NCBI GenBank assembly: GCA_035711465.1
Contig: DASTCC010000065.1
Coordinates: 1 to 6,029, forward strand
Origin: DASTCC01 sp035711465
GTDB taxonomy: Bacteria; Acidobacteriota; Vicinamibacteria; Vicinamibacterales; SCN-69-37
DNA length: 6,029 nucleotides
Direction of reading: 5' to 3'
A program made the translations under genes and the position numbers. Numbering within the stretch: the stretch's first letter is position 1; each line of letters begins with the position of its first letter. Shown piece after piece: positions 1-4,905 of the stretch. The notes under the pieces were generated by a model that was not told the DNA's origin, did no database searches, and saw only the letters and a list, made by a program, of their open reading frames with translations.

Positions 1-2555
1 CGGACGACTTTGGGGGCGCCGGCGAAGAAGGTCAGCGCTTCGCGGACGGTCAGATCGAGCACCTGATCGACGTTCTTGCCCTTGTAGCGGACCTCGAGCA
101 CCTGCGGCTTGAAGCGTTTGCCGTCGCACTGATCGCAGGGGACGAAGACGTCGGCGAGGAACTGCATCTCGACGCGGACGACGCCCTCGCCCTCGCAGGC
201 CTCGCAGCGGCCGCCGGGGACGTTGAAGGAGAAGTGGCTGGCGGTGAGGCCGCGGGCGCGCGCGTCCTTGGTTGCGGCGAAGAGCTCGCGGATCGGATCG
301 AACGCCTTGAGATACGTCACCGGATTCGATCGCGGCGTGCGGCCGATCGGCTGCTGGTCGACGAGAACCGCCTGCGACACGAACTCGGCGCCGTCGATCC
401 GCTCGTGCGCGCCGACCCGGCGGTCCCAGTCGCCTTTGTTCCGCTTCACTGCCGCGTAGAGCACGTCGTGCACCAGCGTCGACTTGCCCGAGCCGCTGAC
501 GCCGGTGACGCAGACGAGGACGCCGAGCGGGATCTCGACGTCGATGCCCTTGAGGTTGTGCTCCGAGGCGCGGAAGACGCGCAGCTTCTGGACGCCGGGG
601 CGGCGGCGCGTCTGCGGAATCGGAATCGACAGCTCGTCGCGGAGGTACTTCGCGGTCAGCGAGTGCTGATCTGCGAGCAGCCCGCGGACCGGTCCCGAAT
701 ACATGATCCGGCCGCCGCGCTCGCCGGCGCCGAGCCCGAGATCGACGACCTCGTCGGCGACGCGAATCATGTCGGCGTCGTGCTCGACGACGAGCACGGT
801 GTTGCCCTGATCGCGGAGCTGCTGGAGGATCGCGATCAGGCGCTCGTTGTCGCGCGGGTGCAGCCCGATCGAGGGCTCGTCGAGGACGTAGAGGGTGTCG
901 ACGAGCGCCGAGCCGAGCGAGGTCGCCAGGTTGATCCGCTGCGACTCGCCGCCCGAGAGCGTCGACGACAGCCGATCGAGCGTCAGGTAGTCGAGGCCGA
1001 CGTCGGTGAGAAAGCCGAGCCGGCGCCGGACTTCTTTCAGGATCTTGTCGGCGACTTCCGCGTCCTTGCGCGACAACGTCAGCTTCTCGAAGAACTCGGC
1101 CGCGCGCGTCACGGTCAGCGCGCAGACGGCGTCGATGGTCTGGTTGCCGACGCGCACGTCGCGCGCTTCGCGGCGCAGCCGCGTGCCCTTGCAGTCGTGA
1201 CAGGTGAGATAGCCGCGATAGCGGCTCAGGAACACGCGGACGTGAACCTTGTACTTCTTGCGCTCGAGGCGCTGGAAGAAGCCCTCGATGCCATCGTAGT
1301 CGCCGTCGCCCTTGACGACGAAGGCGCGCTCCTCATCCGAGAGATCGCGCCAGGCGACGTCGAGACGGACGCCGCCGGATCGCGCCGCCCGCTTGAGCGC
1401 CGCCAGGCACATCCGGTAATGCGGCTTGGTCCACGGCTCGATCGCGCCGTCGTTGATCGTCTTGCTGGCGTCGGGCACGACCAGATTCATGTCGAGCTCG
1501 ATGATGTTGCCGAAACCGTGGCAGGTCGGACAGGCGCCGAACGGGTTGTTGAACGAGAACAGCCGCGGCTGGGGAATCTCGTACGGGATGCCGCACTGAC
1601 GGCACTCGAAGCGCTCGCTGAAGCGATAGGTCTCGCGGACCGCGCCGGTCTCGTCGACGTTCATCGCGAACGCGGCGCCGTCGCCTTCGCGGAACGCGGT
1701 TTCGAGCGAGTCGGTGATGCGGACGCGCGCGTCGGGCGCGACCGTGAGACGATCGACGATCACCGCGACGGCGCCGGCGGCGCGGATGGCGTCGACGTGC
1801 GCGGCGGCTTGTTCGAGCGTCACCGTGCGGCCGTCGATCCGCAGCCGGCCGAATCCGCGTTTGCGCAGACCGTTGAGCGTCGCCAGGACCGGGTCCTCGG
1901 GACCGCGCGCGTCGGACAGCGGCAGCTCGTCGGCCTCGGCGTCGCTGTCGCCGTTTTCGTCGGCGTCCGAATGTCCGTTTCCGGGCGGCGTCTGACCCTG
2001 CTCCGACCCTGCTCCGACCCTGCTCCGACCCCCCTCTGACCCCAGGGACACGATCGAGGCGTCGAAGCCGACCATCAGGCGGGTCGCGTCGGGCAGCGCC
2101 AGCAGGCGGTCGGCGACGACGTCGGGCGACTCACGCTCGACTTCGCGGCCGCAGCTCCGGCAGATCGTCCGCCCGACCCGCGCCCAGAGCAGCCGCAGGT
2201 AGTCGTGGATCTCCGTGGTCGTGCCGACCGTGGATCGCGGATTGCGGACGCTGTTCTTCTGCCGGATCGCAATCGCCGGTGCGATGCCCTCGATCGCGTC
2301 GACGTCCGGCTTCTCCATCCGCTCCAGGAACTGCCGGGCGTATGCGGAAAGCGATTCGACGTAGCGCCGCTGCCCTTCGGCATAGATGGTGTCGAAGGCG
2401 AGCGACGACTTGCCGGACCCGCTGACGCCGGTGAAGACCACCAGCTGCCGGTGCGGCAACCGCAGGTCGACCCCCTTCAGATTGTGCGTGCGGGCGCCTC
2501 GGACGACGAGCTCGCCGGCGGTCCGTTCGGCCGGCGCGGGCGTGAGTTCTGACAT
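1..2555 (-). CDS. uvrA: UvrA, excinuclease ABC subunit A (C-terminus beyond window)
   Basis: Damage-sensing ATPase of nucleotide excision repair; it loads UvrB onto lesions in the cytoplasm. 851 codons are visible. Seen in order: Walker A GVSGSGKS at residues 43-50; a UvrB-binding region with an unusual insert at about 173-222; zinc cysteines C318/C321 and C342/C345 around PRLFSFNNPFGACPTC; ABC signature LSGGESQR 533-540 and Walker B LYVLDEP 555-561; second Walker A GVSGSGKST 685-693; second zinc module C784/C787 and C807/C810. The second signature and Walker B lie past the left edge, so the full protein should be near 1000 residues, against 940 in E. coli. The ATG at 2555-2553 is the only plausible start: an in-frame TAG lies 16 codons upstream (2603-2601) with no start codon between. 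No strong Shine-Dalgarno is visible. The insert carries an 11-bp repeat array, and the RKGEH-type motif that most UvrAs have at this place is absent. Identity is certain. Confidence 0.97.
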   Translation of the reverse strand, partial: MSELTPAPAERTAGELVVRGARTHNLKGVDLRLPHRQLVVFTGVSGSGKSSLAFDTIYAEGQRRYVESLSAYARQFLERMEKPDVDAIEGIAPAIAIRQKNSVRNPRSTVGTTTEIHDYLRLLWARVGRTICRSCGREVERESPDVVADRLLALPDATRLMVGFDASIVSLGSEGGRSRVGAGSEQGQTPPGNGHSDADENGDSDAEADELPLSDARGPEDPVLATLNGLRKRGFGRLRIDGRTVTLEQAAAHVDAIRAAGAVAVIVDRLTVAPDARVRITDSLETAFREGDGAAFAMNVDETGAVRETYRFSERFECRQCGIPYEIPQPRLFSFNNPFGACPTCHGFGNIIELDMNLVVPDASKTINDGAIEPWTKPHYRMCLAALKRAARSGGVRLDVAWRDLSDEERAFVVKGDGDYDGIEGFFQRLERKKYKVHVRVFLSRYRGYLTCHDCKGTRLRREARDVRVGNQTIDAVCALTVTRAAEFFEKLTLSRKDAEVADKILKEVRRRLGFLTDVGLDYLTLDRLSSTLSGGESQRINLATSLGSALVDTLYVLDEPSIGLHPRDNERLIAILQQLRDQGNTVLVVEHDADMIRVADEVVDLGLGAGERGGRIMYSGPVRGLLADQHSLTAKYLRDELSIPIPQTRRRPGVQKLRVFRASEHNLKGIDVEIPLGVLVCVTGVSGSGKSTLVHDVLYAAVKRNKGDWDRRVGAHERIDGAEFVSQAVLVDQQPIGRTPRSNPVTYLKAFDPIRELFAATKDARARGLTASHFSFNVPGGRCEACEGEGVVRVEMQFLADVFVPCDQCDGKRFKPQVLEVRYKGKNVDQVLDLTVREALTFFAGAPKVV
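1991..2043 (-). repeat. Five-copy 11-bp tandem array inside uvrA
   Basis: On the plus strand the octamer TCYGACCC starts at 1991, 2002, 2013, 2024 and 2035, an exact 11-bp period. The spacers are TGC, TGC, TGC and CCC. The two outer copies read TCTGACCC and the three inner copies TCCGACCC; on the coding strand these are GGGTCAGA and GGGTCGGA. The three inner units (TGCTCCGACCC, 1999-2031) are identical and total 33 bp, so they add 11 codons without a frameshift. Because 11 is not a multiple of 3, uvrA reads the same DNA in three different frames, giving the non-repetitive peptide GGRSRVGAGSEQ near residues 176-187. It sits at the start of a Gly/Asp/Glu-rich, probably disordered linker. Confidence 0.93.
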
Positions 2556-2623
2556 GCGTTCTACAGCGGCGAATCCGGCGAGAGGGCCAAAAGACTGATC
2601 CTACCATCAACCCGCGGCTGCCT

Positions 2624-2652
2624 TTGCCCTTTGGTCGGGCACGTGCTATCCT
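2624..2652 (+). promoter_or_regulatory. Candidate sigma70-type promoter of the RRM/membrane-protein operon
   Basis: TTGCCC (2624-2629; 4 of 6 match to TTGACA) and TATCCT (2647-2652; 4 of 6 match to TATAAT) are separated by exactly 17 bases. Transcription would start near 2659 and leave a leader of about 145 nt before the GTG start at 2804. The call rests only on hexamer match and spacing, and in GC-rich DNA such matches can occur by chance. Confidence 0.4.
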
Positions 2653-2790
2653 GCGAGCCGGTTCACATCCCAGCACACCGTAGCGACGAATCCTTCCCTC
2701 GATTCTCCATAGATGCCGTGACTCAGCAGGTTGTGCTCGGCGCCAGCATTACGGCGGTTTTTCGGCCAGAAAGTGTTCGATTCATTTCAC

Positions 2791-2795
2791 GAGGA
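2791..2795 (+). promoter_or_regulatory. Ribosome binding site of the RRM gene
   Basis: GAGGA ends 8 bases before the GTG at 2804. It decides the start: the GTG begins MAVRLFVGNM, which places the RNP-2 strand at the usual position just after the N-terminus, and no start codon lies between the site and 2804 in this frame. Confidence 0.75.
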
Positions 2796-2803
2796 TAGCG
2801 AGA

Positions 2804-3448
2804 GTGGCTGTACGTCTGTTCGTCGGCAACATGCCTTACGGGGCGACCGAGGCCGATTTGCGTTCGCATTTCGGCGCCGTCGGCGCGCCGTCCCAGGTGG
2901 TCATCCCGGTGGATCGGGAGACCGGCCGCCCCCGCGGCTTCGCGTTCGTCGAGTATCTCGATCGCGGGATGGCCGAGCAGGCCATCAACAAGTTCAACCA
3001 GCAGCCCTTCATGGGCCGCTCGCTCTCGGTGAGCGAGGCGCGGCCACGTGAAGAACGGCCGGGCGGCTTCCGGCCGGGCGGCAGCGGCGGGTTTGGCGGC
3101 GGTGGCGGCGGACGTCCTCCAGGCGCCGGCGGATTCAGCGGCGGCGGACGTCCGGGCGGCGGCTTCGGCGGCCCGCGGCCGATGGGACCGGGCGGCGGCG
3201 GATTCCGCAGCGGCGGCGCGCCGCCACCGCCGGGAGGCAATCGCAACTTCGGACCACCCAAGAAGAAGAGCGCCTCGAGCGAGAAGCGCTGGGAGAACAA
3301 GGAACGCGGCCCGAAGGGCCCGATCAAGGAGCGGTACACCGGCCGCCTCGGCGGTCTCTACGACGACCCCGATTACGCCGGCGAACAGCTCGACGAGAGC
3401 TTCGACGACATCGCCTCGAGCGCACCCGACGACGAGGGCGGTGAGTGA
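2804..3448 (+). CDS. RRM-domain RNA-binding protein with Gly-rich linker and charged tail
   Basis: Single RNA-recognition-motif protein, 214 residues, GTG start. The RRM fills residues 3-80, with RNP-2 LFVGNM at 5-10 and RNP-1 RGFAFVEY at 44-51. The aromatic positions that stack on RNA bases (F6, F46, F48) are present, so single-stranded RNA binding is expected. Residues 87-145 form a low-complexity Gly/Pro/Arg/Phe linker like those of cyanobacterial Rbp proteins and eukaryotic glycine-rich RNA-binding proteins. Residues 153-181 are basic (KKKSASSEKRW, then KERGPKGPIKERYTGR). Residues 186-214 are acidic. Bacterial proteins of this class are linked to cold response and RNA chaperone activity in some groups; the role here is inferred. 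The stop overlaps the start of the next gene by four bases, and the long candidate leader could allow autoregulation. Family assignment is secure, specific function is not. Confidence 0.95.
   Translation: MAVRLFVGNMPYGATEADLRSHFGAVGAPSQVVIPVDRETGRPRGFAFVEYLDRGMAEQAINKFNQQPFMGRSLSVSEARPREERPGGFRPGGSGGFGGGGGGRPPGAGGFSGGGRPGGGFGGPRPMGPGGGGFRSGGAPPPPGGNRNFGPPKKKSASSEKRWENKERGPKGPIKERYTGRLGGLYDDPDYAGEQLDESFDDIASSAPDDEGGE
3104..3153 (+). repeat. 14-bp direct repeat in the Gly-rich linker
   Basis: GGCGGCGGACGTCC occurs at 3104-3117 and again at 3140-3153, encoding GGGRP each time. Both copies are in the same frame, 36 bp apart. This fits expansion of the glycine-rich coding segment by in-frame duplication or slippage. 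Confidence 0.8.
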
Positions 3449-3816
3449 GAACGCACGTCAAAGTGATCGCGGTGCTGTTCCTGCTGATGGGAACGGTCCT
3501 GGTGATCATCGCGGCGTTCTCGTCGCTCTTCTTCGGCGCGCTGGCGACCTACGTCGGCGCTCAGGACGATCCTGACGCGGCGACCGGACAGGCGGTCCTC
3601 GGCCTCACCGGCGCCGCCGCGTCGGCGTTTTTCGTCATCTACTCGATTCCCAACTTCGTCACCGGCATCGGCCTGCTCAAGTTCCGGCCGTGGGCGCGCA
3701 TCTTCGCGATCGTGCTCGCGGTCCTGGCCCTGATCCGCTTCCCGTTCGGCACCGCGTTCGGGATCTACGCGCTGTGGGTGTTGTTCAGGAAGGACACCGA
3801 GGCGCTTTTTGTTTGA
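3445..3816 (+). CDS. Small multi-pass inner-membrane protein, function unknown
   Basis: 123 residues, mostly hydrophobic, not recognised as a named family. Likely membrane segments: about 7-33 (with LFLLMGTVLVIIAAF), 49-79 (one long or two short passes, ending in FVTGIGLLKF), 84-98 and 101-114, giving roughly four passes. A short polar stretch near 40-48 (QDDPDAATG) links the first two, and RPWAR at 81-85 looks like a cytoplasmic loop. No catalytic motif is visible. The GTG start at 3445 overlaps the RRM gene's TGA (3446-3448), and GAGGG at 3434-3438 gives a Shine-Dalgarno 6 bases upstream. Translation is therefore probably coupled to the RNA-binding protein. The hydrophobic pattern and good start signals make it a real gene. 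The functional link to its neighbour is unknown. Confidence 0.85.
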   Translation: MRTHVKVIAVLFLLMGTVLVIIAAFSSLFFGALATYVGAQDDPDAATGQAVLGLTGAAASAFFVIYSIPNFVTGIGLLKFRPWARIFAIVLAVLALIRFPFGTAFGIYALWVLFRKDTEALFV

Positions 3817-3823
3817 ATCGGGA

Positions 3824-3866
3824 CTCGGGGCCCGGGGCTAAGAACCTGGGCTCGGCTCTCGGGGCC
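3824..3866. repeat. Degenerate CCCGAG-type short repeats at a convergent gene end
   Basis: CTCGGGGCC occurs at 3824-3832 and again at 3858-3866, 34 bp apart, with CTCGG at 3851-3855 between them. On the minus strand this reads as degraded CCCGAG units. The array spans the 3' end of the propeller gene, including its stop, so it encodes that protein's last residues (PREPSPGS). Confidence 0.6.
3830..3851 (+). terminator. Weak hairpin in the convergent gap
   Basis: GCCCGGG (3830-3836) can pair with CCTGGGC (3845-3851) around an 8-base loop, with one G-U pair in the rightward transcript. It follows the membrane-protein stop by 13 bases and overlaps the end of the facing gene. No T-run follows, so if it terminates transcription it is not a canonical intrinsic terminator; it may be only a by-product of the GC-rich repeats. 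Confidence 0.25.
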
Positions 3867-4905
3867 AATCCAGCCGCGCGATCCTTCCGCGCGATCCGGC
3901 TCCCCATCCAGTCGTCTTGCCTCGTCCGAAGCTGAAGGTGTGGAATCCCGGTCCTTCGATCGCCGTCCACGTCTCGCCGTCGTCGTTCGAGATGTCCGAC
4001 CCGGATGGGCCAATGGCGATGACCGACGTGGTGCCGGGCACGTAGGCGACCACGGAGCGGAAGCCTGACAGCGCGGACGTGCCGTCGGGACGTTTGACGA
4101 GTTTCCACGTCGCGCCGCCATCGCGGGTGATCGCGATGTTGTCGATCGCTTCGGCTTCCTTGCTGTAATCACCGCCGACGACGACGCCGTTCATCGCGTC
4201 GCGAAACGCAATCGAGTAGATGCCCGACGACGGCCCGCCCGGCAACGGCGTGTCGGCCGCCGCCCAGGTCGCTCCGCCGTCTGTCGATCGGATCACGCGC
4301 GACCGCGCGGCGGCGCCGGTGGCCAGCCAGATGTGCGTACGGCCGACGAGCGCGACGTTGGTGCCGCTGGCCGCGAAATAGCCCTCGCCCTGCTGCGCCT
4401 CGGGCAGTCGATCGGCGGGCACGAGCGGCCAGGTGCGGCCGCCATCGCGCGTCATGCGGACGACGAAGCGACGGTCGACGCTGTCGCTCACGGCCACGCC
4501 GAAGTCGCGATCGGCGAACGCCATCGCGTCGTAGAAGGCGTTCGGATCGTCGTTCTGGAACTGCAGCTGCCAGGTCGCGCCGGCGTCGGCGGTCTTGTAG
4601 ATGCGCGATTTGGGTCCGTTGTCGATGCTCAGGATGTAGGCAGAGTCGGCGTCGATCGCGTCGACGTCGCGGAAGTCGAGACCGTCGGCGCCCGGCACCG
4701 CGATCGTCGTCCAGTTCGTGCCGCCGTCGAGGGTGCGCAGCACGGTGGCGCGCGAGCCGCTGGCCCAGGCCACGCGCTCGTCGGCGGCGCTGACGCCGCG
4801 CAGGCTGGCGGTGCTGTGGCTCGTCTGGAGGGTCCAGACGGGCGCGGCGTCGATCGCCGCGGCGGCCGCGGCGAGGCCGAAGGCGACGAAGAGGCGCGGC
4901 ATCAT
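3838..4905 (-). CDS. Secreted Asp-box beta-propeller protein (Ycf48/BNR-like)
   Basis: 355 residues. The N-terminus MMPRLFVAFGLAAAAAAIDA is a signal peptide with likely cleavage near residues 20-21, so the protein is exported. Six Asp-box motifs (S/T-x-D-x-G-x-T-W type) follow: TLDGGTNW 58-65, TADAGATW 105-112, TRDGGRTW 152-159, STDGGATW 207-214, TRDGGATW 260-267 and SNDDGETW 306-313. Spacing is about 46-55 residues, as expected for propeller blades. The family includes Ycf48/HCF136, a photosystem II assembly factor, and sialidase-like folds. Nothing here indicates photosynthesis or shows sialidase catalytic residues, so only a scaffold or binding role can be inferred. Start: ATGATG at 4905-4900 overlaps the upstream amidohydrolase TGA (4904-4902); GGTGA at 4917-4913 is a good Shine-Dalgarno for the first ATG. 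The C-terminus ends in repeat-derived sequence. Confidence 0.92.
   Translation of the reverse strand: MMPRLFVAFGLAAAAAAIDAAPVWTLQTSHSTASLRGVSAADERVAWASGSRATVLRTLDGGTNWTTIAVPGADGLDFRDVDAIDADSAYILSIDNGPKSRIYKTADAGATWQLQFQNDDPNAFYDAMAFADRDFGVAVSDSVDRRFVVRMTRDGGRTWPLVPADRLPEAQQGEGYFAASGTNVALVGRTHIWLATGAAARSRVIRSTDGGATWAAADTPLPGGPSSGIYSIAFRDAMNGVVVGGDYSKEAEAIDNIAITRDGGATWKLVKRPDGTSALSGFRSVVAYVPGTTSVIAIGPSGSDISNDDGETWTAIEGPGFHTFSFGRGKTTGWGAGSRGRIARLDWPREPSPGS

Larger units (their letters stand above)
2556..2803. other. Divergent intergenic region between uvrA and the RRM gene
   Basis: These 248 bases separate two genes transcribed away from each other and must hold both promoters. A candidate plus-strand promoter is listed separately. 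On the minus strand I see only weak -10-like hexamers (for example TAGGAT just upstream of uvrA) without a matching -35, so I do not call a uvrA promoter. A short inverted repeat, GAATC (2688-2692) and GATTC (2701-2705), could form a 5-bp hairpin in the RRM leader. A 4-bp stem (CGCC/GGCG) followed by a run of T occurs near 2741-2761. No convincing small gene is present. Confidence 0.6.

Noticed and set aside
234..2039. A 601-codon plus-strand open frame opposite uvrA
   Set aside because: It is antisense to an unambiguous uvrA. Its translation is Arg/Ala/Asp/Val-rich with no recognisable domain, as expected from the complementary strand of GC-rich coding DNA.
1991..2043. CRISPR or riboswitch-like reading of the uvrA repeat array
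   Set aside because: Units are 11 bp with 3-base spacers and lie within a coding frame, unlike the 24-40 bp repeats and unique spacers of CRISPR.
2546..2561. Possible SOS/LexA box at the uvrA start: GTTC-N8-GTTC, and overlapping CTG-N12-CAG
   Set aside because: The alphaproteobacterial box needs N7 and the E. coli box needs CTG-N10-CAG. Both spacings are off, and the site overlaps the start codon, so it is probably chance.
2731..3051. 106-codon plus-strand frame starting in the RRM leader
   Set aside because: It runs into the RRM gene in another frame, has no Shine-Dalgarno that stands out, and turns Arg-rich and featureless.
2836..3339. Pro-rich minus-strand frame opposite the RRM gene
   Set aside because: The proline runs are simply the complement of the glycine codons (GGC/GCC) in the RRM linker.
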